This document shows, piece after piece, positions 26,510 to 34,675 of a DNA stretch of 64,000 nt. The DNA is from Betaproteobacteria bacterium (GTDB lineage Bacteria; Pseudomonadota; Gammaproteobacteria; Burkholderiales; Burkholderiaceae), in the NCBI GenBank assembly GCA_009921765.1, contig RFXC01000001.1, positions 1 through 64,000 on the forward strand, in the 5' to 3' direction. The notes below the pieces were generated by a model. It made no database searches and was not told the DNA's origin. It saw nothing but the letters and a program-made list of their open reading frames with translations. Made by a program: the position numbers and the translations under genes. Numbering within the stretch: the first letter of the stretch is position 1; the number at the start of each line of letters is the position of its first letter.

Positions 26510-27496
26510 TCAGCCGCCTGCCGCTGCGTAGATCCGATCCTGCAGGCGCACCGCAGCGACACAGGCCCCAACCGGCACGGGCGGGGCTGCATCGGCTTCG
26601 AAGGCATCGAGGGCAGCGCGCGTCATGGTCTGATAAAGCCGATGCGGCGTATCGACCTCGCGCGTTTCAAGCGAGCCGCCCCGTCTATGCACCCAGAGCC
26701 TGCCGTTGCTTTCGCGAAGGTAGGCGCCCGACGTGGCGATCCGCCACTCATAGTCGCCCCCCTCCTGCAGGTTGGCATAGCTGTAGCCTGCCTCGAGCGA
26801 CGCATGAAAACCATTGGCACCCGCGAGACTTGCAGCGGCGAACCCTTCAATGCCGAGGCTGGCATCGAAGCGGCTGCAGTGCGCGCTCAACAACCGAAGT
26901 GGCTGGTCGGCGGCGAGGCCAAGAACAGCGTCTGCGCCATGCACGCCGAGATTGCGCAGAGCGCCCCCACCGCTTGCAGCCGGCTCAAGCATCCAGCCCA
27001 CCCCTGAATCGCGATAGCGCGACGCCGGGCCGTTGATGGTCCGGAAATGCGCGTGCCGAAGTTCGCCCAACGCTCCGGCCGCGATGAGTGAACGAACTTC
27101 GTCCCAGATGGCCATGTATCGATTGGGCAGGCAGACGCTTGCGAAGATGCCGGCGGCCTCGATCGCGGCGGCGGCCCGTTCGGCTTCCCCCGCGTGGCGA
27201 CCCATCGGTTTTTCCACCAGCATCGGAACACGCAGTGCAGCGACGCGTGCGATTTCGTCGGCCGCGTGATCATGCCGCGGCAATACCACCGCGAAGTCTG
27301 GGCGCAGTCGCTCGATCAGTGCCTCGGTGGGCGCGATGAATTCAACGCCCAGGCGCGTCGCGGCGGACTCGCCGGCGACGGGGTCGGTGTCGGAGGCGCC
27401 GCAGATCAGCGCGCCGCGCGCCCGCAGTGCTTCGGCATAGCGGGGCGCGTGCCAGTGGCTTACGCCAACCAGCGCGACACGAAGGCGTGCCCGCAT
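26510..27496 (-). CDS. Gfo/Idh/MocA family oxidoreductase
   Basis: A 328-residue NAD(P)-dependent dehydrogenase of the Gfo/Idh/MocA family. The N-terminal Rossmann fold starts VALVGVSHWHAPRYAEAL. VPMLVEKPMGRHAGEA has the family E-K-P motif whose Lys contributes to catalysis, and GGGALRNLGVHGADAVL holds the conserved His near residue 185. Members oxidise or reduce sugars, inositols or related polyols; the substrate here is unknown. It begins with ATG 27496, sharing one base with the stop of the FAH gene, and is the last gene of a five-gene minus-strand run. Confidence 0.85.
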   Translation of the reverse strand: MRARLRVALVGVSHWHAPRYAEALRARGALICGASDTDPVAGESAATRLGVEFIAPTEALIERLRPDFAVVLPRHDHAADEIARVAALRVPMLVEKPMGRHAGEAERAAAAIEAAGIFASVCLPNRYMAIWDEVRSLIAAGALGELRHAHFRTINGPASRYRDSGVGWMLEPAASGGGALRNLGVHGADAVLGLAADQPLRLLSAHCSRFDASLGIEGFAAASLAGANGFHASLEAGYSYANLQEGGDYEWRIATSGAYLRESNGRLWVHRRGGSLETREVDTPHRLYQTMTRAALDAFEADAAPPVPVGACVAAVRLQDRIYAAAGG

Positions 27497-28281
27497 CAGA
27501 CGATCCGCACGCTCAGGTCGGGGAGTCCGTCGATATGGCAGTCGATGACATCGCCGCGCACCACCGGCCCGACGTTTTCGGGGGTACCCGAATAAATGAT
27601 GTCACCAGGAAACAGCTCGAACGCCTGGGACAGACGGCTCACCTGCTCGGCTACATTCCAGATCATCTGGTTGAGGTTGGCGTTCTGGCGGATCTTCCCG
27701 TTGACCTTCAGCCAGATCGTGCCCTGGCGGTAGTGGCCGGTCTGGCTTACCGGATGAATCGGGCCGATTGGCGCCGACCGATCAAAGCTCTTGCCGATTT
27801 CCCAGGGCTTCTTCTCGTCGCCCATGGCGCGCTGCAGATCGCGGCGTGTCATGTCCAGGCCCAATGCATAACCGAAAACCAGTTCGAGAGCGCGATCGAC
27901 CGGTACATTTCGCCCGCCTCGGTGAAGGGCGGCCACCAGTTCGACCTCGTAGTGGTAATTCTTGGTGAGCGGAGGGTAGGGGTGATCGGCCACGGTGCCC
28001 GGCGCCACGTTCTGGATGGCGTCGGTGGGTTTCTGAAAAAAGAATGGTGGTTCGCGGGTGGGGTCTGATCCCATTTCGCGTGCATGCGCTGCGTAGTTTC
28101 GACCGATGCAATAAATGCGGCGAACCGGAAACACCTGAGTGCTGCCCGCAATGGGAACCGTTGTGACCGGCACATCGAACAGCGTTCGTGCGGTCTGGTT
28201 CGCGGTACCGGGCAGGGCGCATCCGGCAAGCGCGCCCAGACTCAGGGTGGCGGAGGTTTCAAACAGTTTGCGGCGACTCAT
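27496..28281 (-). CDS. Fumarylacetoacetate hydrolase (FAH) family protein with a Tat/lipoprotein-type signal
   Basis: A 261-residue FAH-fold protein. Fold residues include VRRIYCIGRNYAAHAREMG, PPFFFQKPTDAI, YHYEVELVAALH (acidic metal ligands), GYALGLDMTRRDLQ and the Lys-containing KPWEIGKSFDRSAPIGP, so the active centre looks complete. FAH-type enzymes cleave C-C bonds in acylpyruvates or hydrate 2-oxo-enoates, normally in the cytoplasm. Here the N-terminus reads MSRRKLFETSATLSLGALAGC, a twin-arginine-like signal followed by a lipobox, which suggests export as a lipoprotein. ATG 28281 is chosen since the longer frame has no signal features. It lies in the aromatic-acid run and shares one base with the next gene. 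Confidence 0.8.
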   Translation of the reverse strand: MSRRKLFETSATLSLGALAGCALPGTANQTARTLFDVPVTTVPIAGSTQVFPVRRIYCIGRNYAAHAREMGSDPTREPPFFFQKPTDAIQNVAPGTVADHPYPPLTKNYHYEVELVAALHRGGRNVPVDRALELVFGYALGLDMTRRDLQRAMGDEKKPWEIGKSFDRSAPIGPIHPVSQTGHYRQGTIWLKVNGKIRQNANLNQMIWNVAEQVSRLSQAFELFPGDIIYSGTPENVGPVVRGDVIDCHIDGLPDLSVRIV

Positions 28282-28394
28282 GGCAGAGCTCCCGATCCAG
28301 GAAGTGGGTAAGCGAACAGGTGAGCGAAGCGGGGACCCTGCATCTTCAACTCCCGCCCCGTCGATTTCAAGCACCGTGCGCGGCAGCCTTCGTC

Positions 28395-29336
28395 TCAACA
28401 TCGTTCCAGAACCTGAAGCTGGGGGCGCTCGCCCTCGGCCTTGCCCGTGATGGGCGCGCGCGGCCAGCGGGCCTCGCCCGGTTCGATCACGAACACCTGT
28501 TCAAGCGAATACCAGGGTCCGCTCACGTCGTTGTCCGGTGCGGGCTCGGCGTCGTGGCGTTGGTAGTGGCCGATCAACGAACGCGTGACGGCAAACTGCA
28601 CGTCCGAGTCCAGATTCGGGTCGTCGCTGGAGTAGATCTGCGAGAACTGGGTCTTGTAGCCGGGTTTGTGGATTAGAAAATGAATGTGAGCGGGACGCAG
28701 GTTGTGGCGTCCCTGGGCACGGAGCAGATCGCCTACCGGGCCGCTCACCGGAATCGGATAGCCTGCGGGCTTGATGCTTCGGAAGCGGAAGCCGCCCTTA
28801 CTGTCAGTCGTGAAGCGGCCGCGCAGATTCATGTCGGCCTGCGCGGGGTCCTGGTTTTCATAGAAGCCCTCCGATGACGAGTGCCAGACGTCGACCTCAG
28901 CACCTGCCACGGGCTGGCCCTGGTTGTCACGAACCCAACCCGTCACAAAAATCGGCTCGCCCGCAGTCGGGCCTCGCACAATGCTTGCGCCGTTGGCCGT
29001 GGGGGGAGAATGCTCACGCCAGAAGGGGCCCAGCAGATTGGCGGTGGTGGGCTGGGTGCCGCCAGCGCCGTTGTTGAGAAGGCAGACCAGCGCCGAGATA
29101 CCGAGCGAGCCGGCCCCGAGCACTACCTCATTGTGTGACGGTCCGGTCAGCTGGCCCAGCCGGGCGATGACCGCGCAGATTTTCTGAAACTCAGCCTCGG
29201 TGAGCGCGGTGTCGCGAACGAAGCCATGAAGGTGGCGGACGGCCGACTGCATGATGGTCCGCCAGCGCGCGTCATCGGCCCGTTCGAGTTCGGAGAGGAC
29301 GGCCGCGGTGAGGTCTTCAGGGCGTTCGACAATCAT
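28395..29336 (-). CDS. Intradiol ring-cleavage dioxygenase (hydroxyquinol/catechol 1,2-dioxygenase type)
   Basis: A 313-residue non-haem Fe(III) dioxygenase. The iron ligands are visible: Tyr159 (EGFYENQ), Tyr193 (KPAGYPIP) and His217/His219 (RPAHIHF). The N-terminal helical linker (about residues 10-110) with NLLGPFWREHSPP is the usual dimer and lipid-binding domain of this family, and the segment SGPVGDLLRAQGRH resembles hydroxyquinol 1,2-dioxygenases more than classic CatA. It would cleave an ortho-dihydroxylated ring to a muconate or maleylacetate-type product in the cytoplasm. The substrate is inferred from family pattern only. It follows the apyrase gene by 51 bases and precedes the FAH gene. 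Confidence 0.88.
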   Translation of the reverse strand: MIVERPEDLTAAVLSELERADDARWRTIMQSAVRHLHGFVRDTALTEAEFQKICAVIARLGQLTGPSHNEVVLGAGSLGISALVCLLNNGAGGTQPTTANLLGPFWREHSPPTANGASIVRGPTAGEPIFVTGWVRDNQGQPVAGAEVDVWHSSSEGFYENQDPAQADMNLRGRFTTDSKGGFRFRSIKPAGYPIPVSGPVGDLLRAQGRHNLRPAHIHFLIHKPGYKTQFSQIYSSDDPNLDSDVQFAVTRSLIGHYQRHDAEPAPDNDVSGPWYSLEQVFVIEPGEARWPRAPITGKAEGERPQLQVLERC

Positions 29337-29387
29337 GCAAATCTCCGGGCTGGGGCGGACGCCGACACTTTACGACACCCCAGGGGG

Positions 29388-30650
29388 TCAGCGTCCCAGC
29401 AAAGCGAAGCCGCGGGCCCAGCTGGGCGGCTGGCCGTTGATACGCGCCACGGCGCTGACCTGGGCAGGGTCAACGCGAAGACCGGCCGGCCCGAACAGCA
29501 GGGCATGGATGAAGGTGCCGTTGGCACAGGCCGTCTGCGCGAAGCGATTCTTCGGATCGCGCCGGATGAAGCCGATGACTTTGTCGCCATATGCATCTTC
29601 GCCTTCGCACTGGCCGCGGAGCGTGCTCGCCAGCGTGCCTGGCTGACCGATGACCTGCCAATCGGCAAGCGAGAAATAAACCGACGCAAGTCCGACAAGG
29701 GGGCGCCTTGACTGGCGGATTGCGGTGGCAAGAGGCGGGAGGTCGAAGGGACGTATGACCGCGTCATACATCTCGCTGCATTGTTCGAAACTGAAACGGC
29801 CCCGGGCGACCAGGTGGCGGCTGCCATCGGCGTCGAAGGCACTGAGTCCGCCCGCGGCCTTGCGATTGTCTGGGTAGCAGTGTTCTTCGTCGGCATTCGA
29901 CCGGCTGCGAGCCGCGTTGAGCATGGCGCGTCGCGCCTCATCCTGGCCCAGGCCGAGCCAAGTGAGGCTGACCACCTGATGGCTGCGTCCGTTCAGCCGC
30001 ACTGCGGTGACCGGAGCGCCCGCCAGGGCCTCGCCCGAGTAGGCAAGCTGCGCCGACGCGCCCCCCACCTCGATGACGGCCACGGTTGCCCCCGCGGGTG
30101 TGCTCGCGAGCGCACCGCTCAGGTCGTTGACATCGACCCAGGCATAGACGCCTTCGAGATGACCGCTCAGGGTTTCGATGCGACGCGCGGTGACGCCTGC
30201 CGAAGAGAGCGTGTGTCGCACGCTCTGGTAGATCACCTGGGCAGCAGCCGGATTGTCGGCGTCGAGGCGGCGCATGCCTGCGGTGGCGAGCACGTGGACA
30301 TGCACGGCGCTGCGTTCGATGTTCAACAGGGCGAGCCTGTCTAGCAGTTGTTCGAGCAGTGGCTGGATGCCGCGGGGACCAGCGTCGCCAGGCGAACGCT
30401 CAAACGAGGACAGGGCCTCGCCCGCCTTGGCTTCGAACAACTGTTTAACGGCCACGCTGCGCTCGGCCGCTGTACGTTCGTAGAGATGAAGGCGCGAGCC
30501 GCTGCTGCCTGCGTCGATGACCGCGAGATAGCGCGCGGCATCCTCGGCGAGCGCCTTCGATCCCAGGCAGAGGAGGAGAGCGAGGCTTGCGAGGCCCGCT
30601 CGCAGCAGGGGAGGACATTGCATGGACAGAAGCTTCGCGGTGATAGGCAT
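29388..30650 (-). CDS. GDA1/CD39 family nucleoside di-/triphosphatase (apyrase), exported
   Basis: A 420-residue ecto-nucleotidase-like protein with a signal peptide (ASLALLLCLGSKALA). The apyrase conserved regions are present: ACR1 at 45-53 (IDAGSSGSR), ACR2 ATAGMR at 122-127, ACR3 LSGHLEGVYAWVDVN at 161-175 with the likely catalytic Glu166, and ACR4 VIEVGGASAQ at 192-201. In known members these residues bind nucleotide phosphates and divalent metal and hydrolyse NTP/NDP outside the cytoplasm. The family is rare in bacteria; the best known examples are in Legionella. It lies 51 bases upstream of a dioxygenase gene and 36 bases after an MFS gene. Alternative start ATG 30623. Confidence 0.85.
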   Translation of the reverse strand: MPITAKLLSMQCPPLLRAGLASLALLLCLGSKALAEDAARYLAVIDAGSSGSRLHLYERTAAERSVAVKQLFEAKAGEALSSFERSPGDAGPRGIQPLLEQLLDRLALLNIERSAVHVHVLATAGMRRLDADNPAAAQVIYQSVRHTLSSAGVTARRIETLSGHLEGVYAWVDVNDLSGALASTPAGATVAVIEVGGASAQLAYSGEALAGAPVTAVRLNGRSHQVVSLTWLGLGQDEARRAMLNAARSRSNADEEHCYPDNRKAAGGLSAFDADGSRHLVARGRFSFEQCSEMYDAVIRPFDLPPLATAIRQSRRPLVGLASVYFSLADWQVIGQPGTLASTLRGQCEGEDAYGDKVIGFIRRDPKNRFAQTACANGTFIHALLFGPAGLRVDPAQVSAVARINGQPPSWARGFALLGR

Positions 30651-30686
30651 GCGGACTGGCTGGTCGGATCAGGATCAGTGTAGCGG

Positions 30687-31907
30687 TTAGGCGCTTGTGT
30701 CCGCTCGAAGCGGCTGCCTTGCGAAGTACAGCCGCCAGAGCCATGCGGCCGAACCCGCCAGCAAGAGGGTCGCCATCAGGTTGGCCCATTGAAGCGCGGA
30801 TACCCCCATCAAGGCGGTATCACCGATTGATCGGATCAGCAGTGGTCCTGCGATCTGACCGCAGGCAAACGCGATCGTCATGCGTGCCACGAGCGGCGTG
30901 GGGTTGTCGGGATGGCGCTCCCGAGCAAGCTGCAATCCCGCCATGGTGGCCACCATGAAGGTGCCTCCCACCAGCACGGCCGAGGCGATGAGCACGCTCA
31001 GCGCAAGGCTAACCAGCGGCAAGGCGGTGCCGAGCGCCATGGCCGATTGCGCAAGGGCCCAGATGCGTTCGCGTGGCAGCGCAGTGCCCCAGCGCGCCGT
31101 CGCTGCGACCGATAAGGCCGCTGCCAGTCCGAACACCGGCCAGGTGAGGCCGAATACGATGGGGTCATCGATGCTGCCGCGAGCCATTGCAGGCAAAAAG
31201 GTGGCGAGCACGATGTAGCCATAGCCAAAGACGCCGTAGCAAATGATCAGCCCGGCATCGGATCTGCCGACACCGGGGGCGGGCGGCGTGAGCAGGGCGG
31301 CGGCGTGATCGACCGTGCCTGCCTCCGGCTCTCGGGCCGGTGCGCCGAGCGCGGCGACCACCATCGCACCCAACGCCGCCACGAGGCCGAGTTGCAGCCA
31401 AAGCCAACGTGCCGACTGACCGCCGCCCAGCCAGGCGAGCAGTCCGGCCACCGCGATGCCGCAGCCCACGCCGGTGTAGATCCAGGCGGTGAGCGCGGGG
31501 CGCCCAGCGCGTGCGAGCGCCACCAGGCACCAGCCACTGGCACCGACCAGCACCCATGCGCTGAAGACGCCGGCGATCGCGCGCAGCAAGGGGCCTGCGA
31601 ACGCGAGCGCAGCGCCGCTGATGAGCCCGGTGGCGAGCGTGGTCAGTGCGACGCCGGCCAGGCCGATCAGGCTCGCCCGGCGCGGTTGGCTCGCGACGCG
31701 CGCCGCCGTGAGTGCGCCCACCAGGTAGCCGACATAGTTCGCCATGGCCCACTCGGCGCCAGCGATCGGGCTGAGATCGCCATCGCGCAGCATGAGCGGC
31801 AGCAGCGGTGTGAAAGCAAACCGGCCGATGCCCATGGCGAGCGCAAGCGAGAGGAGACCGGCGCCGACTACGCCGGCAACCGGCAGGGGTCCGCCAGGAA
31901 TGTGCAT
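30687..31907 (-). CDS. YbfB/YjiJ family MFS transporter
   Basis: A 406-residue 12-helix transporter of the YbfB/YjiJ branch of the major facilitator superfamily. LSLALAMGIGRFAFTPLLPLM at about residues 18-38 is the family signature in helix 1, WAMANYVGYLVGAL starts helix 2, and LIICYGVFGYGYIVLATFLPAM opens the second half. It is an inner-membrane carrier of unknown substrate. The frame is open far upstream but that part is not membrane-like and covers the EthD gene, so ATG 31907 is the start. It is divergent from the EthD gene at 32076 over 168 bases and heads a possible five-gene run ending at 26510. Confidence 0.87.
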   Translation of the reverse strand: MHIPGGPLPVAGVVGAGLLSLALAMGIGRFAFTPLLPLMLRDGDLSPIAGAEWAMANYVGYLVGALTAARVASQPRRASLIGLAGVALTTLATGLISGAALAFAGPLLRAIAGVFSAWVLVGASGWCLVALARAGRPALTAWIYTGVGCGIAVAGLLAWLGGGQSARWLWLQLGLVAALGAMVVAALGAPAREPEAGTVDHAAALLTPPAPGVGRSDAGLIICYGVFGYGYIVLATFLPAMARGSIDDPIVFGLTWPVFGLAAALSVAATARWGTALPRERIWALAQSAMALGTALPLVSLALSVLIASAVLVGGTFMVATMAGLQLARERHPDNPTPLVARMTIAFACGQIAGPLLIRSIGDTALMGVSALQWANLMATLLLAGSAAWLWRLYFARQPLRADTSA

Positions 31908-32075
31908 TGGCAGATTATGAGGCGCGCGGGCTGCCGACGTTGTGTTCGCCGTATGAGGCGTCCGGGCCGCACAGGTCGCGTTCGCCGATCCGGGAAGGAT
32001 GCGATCCCGGGCAATCCGTCCTGATGCTCGCCGTGCGGGGCGAACTGGCGTATAAAGCGAAGCAGGTACCGACCC

Positions 32076-32789
32076 ATGTTTTGCTACTTCGCCCATTTCC
32101 GTTTGCCGGGTGGCGTTGCCGTCACGCTGGAGCCAGATTCGCTCCGACAGATTGCCCTGGTGGTGGCGTCGGTCGCGGGGCTCGAGCGCGCGCTGATTCA
32201 TGTGCCCACGCCCGCTGGCACCCGTCATGCCTTTCCCAATGATGAGCCGGGACCACCGCTTGCGCTCCAGCTCTATGCAAACCGGATCGAGGCCCTGGAA
32301 GACGCGCTTCGGCCGGCTGGCAGGCTGCAGGCGCTGGGCTCGGCGGGCGACATCGAGGCGCTTCGCGGCATGCGGGTCCAGCAACAGATCATGCTGGTAC
32401 GTGCGCTTCCGATCGAGCCGCTCGCTTCCGACCTGCTGCCACGCGAGACGCGTTGCAGTTATCTCGTGCACTACCCCGGGCAGGCGGCCGACCTCAGCGC
32501 CTGGCACCGGCACTACATCGACCATCACCCGCCCATCATGCGAAAGTTCCCAAATGTGCGCGAGATCGAGATCTGCACCCGCGTGGACTGGATCGGCGGC
32601 CTTCCCGGCATGCGGGTCGACTTCATGCAGCGGAACAAGCTGATGTTCGATTCGCCAGATGATCTGAGTGCGGCGCTTGCCTCGCCAGTCATTCGCGAGA
32701 TGCGTGCCGACTTTCACCAGTTTCCCGAGTTTGCCGGTGGCAATGCCCACTATCCGATGCTCACCCTCGACACCCCACTTCGCGCCTAG
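32076..32789 (+). CDS. EthD domain-containing protein
   Basis: A 237-residue protein with an EthD-type ferredoxin-like fold in its second half (RCSYLVHYPGQAADLSAWHRH then YIDHHPPIMRKFP, near residues 125-155). Its first half has a similar strand pattern, so it may hold two copies of the fold. EthD proteins accompany several oxygenase and quinone-forming pathways, and most have no proven chemistry. No signal peptide is seen, so it is likely cytoplasmic. A TATAAA hexamer at 32051-32056 may be part of the promoter shared with the divergent MFS gene. It is the first gene of the plus-strand run that contains the flavin dehydrogenase and cytochrome. Confidence 0.78.
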   Translation: MFCYFAHFRLPGGVAVTLEPDSLRQIALVVASVAGLERALIHVPTPAGTRHAFPNDEPGPPLALQLYANRIEALEDALRPAGRLQALGSAGDIEALRGMRVQQQIMLVRALPIEPLASDLLPRETRCSYLVHYPGQAADLSAWHRHYIDHHPPIMRKFPNVREIEICTRVDWIGGLPGMRVDFMQRNKLMFDSPDDLSAALASPVIREMRADFHQFPEFAGGNAHYPMLTLDTPLRA

Positions 32790-32812
32790 CGCGCCCCTCA
32801 TGGAGAACTGAT

Positions 32813-33238
32813 TTGGAGATGCTCACTCTTGCTCAAGCCCGGCAGATCATCGACGGGGCACTGGCCCGCGCCCGCGCCGAGAATTTCAAGCCGATGGGCA
32901 TTGCGGTGCTCGATGAAGGCGGCAACCTCAAGGCGTTTGCGCGTGAAGATGGCGCCAGCATGTTTCGCTTCGAGATTGCGCGAGGCAAGGCCTGGGGCGC
33001 GGTGGGCATGGGCGCGTCGAGCCGTGTGCTCGCCCAGCGTGCGAAGGACAACCCGAATTTTTATGTGACGCTGGCAGCGTCGGCCGATGGCCGCTTTTTG
33101 CCGCAGACCGGCGCGGTGCTGATTCTGTCGCCGAGCGGCCAGTTGCTGGGCGCGGTTGGGGCAAGCGGCGGGTCAGGCGATGAAGACGAACTGATCTGCG
33201 CGGCTGGCGTGGAATCGGCCGGACTTAAAGTTGGCTGA
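32813..33238 (+). CDS. GlcG/HbpS family heme-binding-like protein
   Basis: A 141-residue GlcG/HbpS-fold protein: LTLAQARQIIDGALARARAE, then MGIAVLDEGGNLKAFAREDGA and a Gly-rich end with GAVGASGGSGDEDELICAAG. Members occur beside glycolate oxidase (glcD) and in haem-responsive systems; a catalytic role has not been established for most. The start is TTG 32813, with GGAGA at 32802-32806 at a good distance; ATG 32819 would leave the site 12 bases away. It lies 24 bases downstream of the EthD gene and 36 bases upstream of the GlcD-like gene, as GlcG does beside GlcD elsewhere. Confidence 0.82.
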   Translation: MEMLTLAQARQIIDGALARARAENFKPMGIAVLDEGGNLKAFAREDGASMFRFEIARGKAWGAVGMGASSRVLAQRAKDNPNFYVTLAASADGRFLPQTGAVLILSPSGQLLGAVGASGGSGDEDELICAAGVESAGLKVG

Positions 33239-33274
33239 TCCGGCATCGTTCATCGGCCACATAAGGAAACGCTC

Positions 33275-34675
33275 TTGACCCTCGCTCCCCCTTTCAATGC
33301 TGCGGCACTGCTCGATGAACTCGAGCGCGCGCTGCCCTCGGGCGTCCTCATGCGCGCGCCGATCGATGCGCGACACCTCAAGGACTGGATGGTGTCGGCA
33401 CCCGTTGATTCGCCGCCTATCGCATTGGCCCGGCCGCGCAGCACCGATGAGGTGGCGGCGGTGCTGCGAATCTGCAACGCGCATCGGGTTCCGGTGGTTC
33501 CTCAGGGCGGGCTGACCGGGCTCACGGGCGGCGCCACGCCCTCGGCGCATGCGGTGGTGTTGTCGCTCGAACGGCTTGCAGCGATTGAATCGCTCGACCC
33601 GGATGGCTCGGTGATCACTGTGCAGGCGGGCGTCACGTTGCAGGCGGTGCAACAGGCTGCCGACGATGCGGGGCTTATGTTCGCGCTCGATATCGGTGCG
33701 CGCGGCTCATGCCGGGTGGGTGGCAATGCGGCCACCAATGCGGGCGGCAATCGAGTGCTTCGTTTCGGCATGATGCGGGAACTGGTGTTGGGCGTGGAGG
33801 CCGTACTGGCTGACGGCACGGTGGTCTCGGCCATGAACTCGATGCTGAAGAACAACGCGGGCTACGATCTCAAGCAACTCTTTATCGGTACCGAGGGCAC
33901 GCTCGGGGTCATTACCCGGCTGGTGTTGCGCCTCCATCCCAAACCGCGCAGTGTCTGCACGGCCATGGTGTCGGTCGCCAACTATCCGCAGGTGCTCGCG
34001 CTCCTGCGTCTTGCGCGTGAGCGCCTGGGCCCGACGCTCGCCGCCTATGAAGCGATGTGGCCCGATTTTTACGCATTTGCGCGGGCGCAGCGGGGATCGG
34101 TCCCCATGCCGGAAGACGGTTCCATCCATGTGTTGCTGGAAACCATGGGCACTGATGAAGCGCGCGACGCTGAACTTTTCGAGGCGAGCATTGCGGCGGC
34201 GCTTGAGCAGGGTTGCGCAGTCGATGCGGTGATCGCGCAGTCGGGTCGTGAGCGGGCTGCGCTCTGGTCTACGCGCGATGCCTCGGGCGAACTCGCGCGC
34301 GCGTTCGCGCCGCATGTCGACTATGACGTGAGTTTGCCGGTCGGCACGATAGGCGCGTTTGCCGACGAATGCCGAAGCCGGCTCCTCGCCTCGTGGCCGG
34401 AGGGAGGCGTGGTCTGCTTTGGGCATGTGGCTGACGGCAACCTCCACGTCAGTGCCCAGATTCGCGACGGGATTCGCAGCAAAGACGAGACCGACCGTAT
34501 CGTCTATGGGTGCGTGGCCGAGTGGCAGGGCTCGGTATCGGCCGAACATGGTATCGGACTGCTCAAGCGCGCGTATCTGGGCCATTCGCGCAGCAAGGAA
34601 GAAATCGCGCTGATGCGCAGGCTGAAGGCCGCGCTCGATCCTCACGCCATTCTGAACCCCGGGAAAGTGCTATGA
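33275..34675 (+). CDS. FAD-linked 2-hydroxyacid dehydrogenase (GlcD/D-lactate dehydrogenase-like)
   Basis: A 466-residue VAO-fold flavoprotein. VPVVPQGGLTGLTGG at residues 69-83 and DIGARGSCRVGGNAATNAGG are FAD-binding motifs, and GTEGTLGVITRLVL is the usual follow-up. GHVADGNLHVS and SAEHGIGLLKR near the C-terminus give the His metal/substrate residues of D-2-hydroxyglutarate and D-lactate dehydrogenases. It should oxidise a D-2-hydroxyacid in the cytoplasm or at the membrane face. Translation starts at TTG 33275 with AAGGA at 33263-33267. Its stop overlaps the cytochrome ATG (34672-34675), which hints at electron transfer to that cytochrome, though the two may lie in different compartments. 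Confidence 0.88.
   Translation: MTLAPPFNAAALLDELERALPSGVLMRAPIDARHLKDWMVSAPVDSPPIALARPRSTDEVAAVLRICNAHRVPVVPQGGLTGLTGGATPSAHAVVLSLERLAAIESLDPDGSVITVQAGVTLQAVQQAADDAGLMFALDIGARGSCRVGGNAATNAGGNRVLRFGMMRELVLGVEAVLADGTVVSAMNSMLKNNAGYDLKQLFIGTEGTLGVITRLVLRLHPKPRSVCTAMVSVANYPQVLALLRLARERLGPTLAAYEAMWPDFYAFARAQRGSVPMPEDGSIHVLLETMGTDEARDAELFEASIAAALEQGCAVDAVIAQSGRERAALWSTRDASGELARAFAPHVDYDVSLPVGTIGAFADECRSRLLASWPEGGVVCFGHVADGNLHVSAQIRDGIRSKDETDRIVYGCVAEWQGSVSAEHGIGLLKRAYLGHSRSKEEIALMRRLKAALDPHAILNPGKVL

Noticed and set aside
31908..32801. N-terminal extension of the YbfB-type transporter frame
   Set aside because: The added 298 residues are not membrane-like and lie over the EthD gene; ATG 31907 gives a normal transporter.
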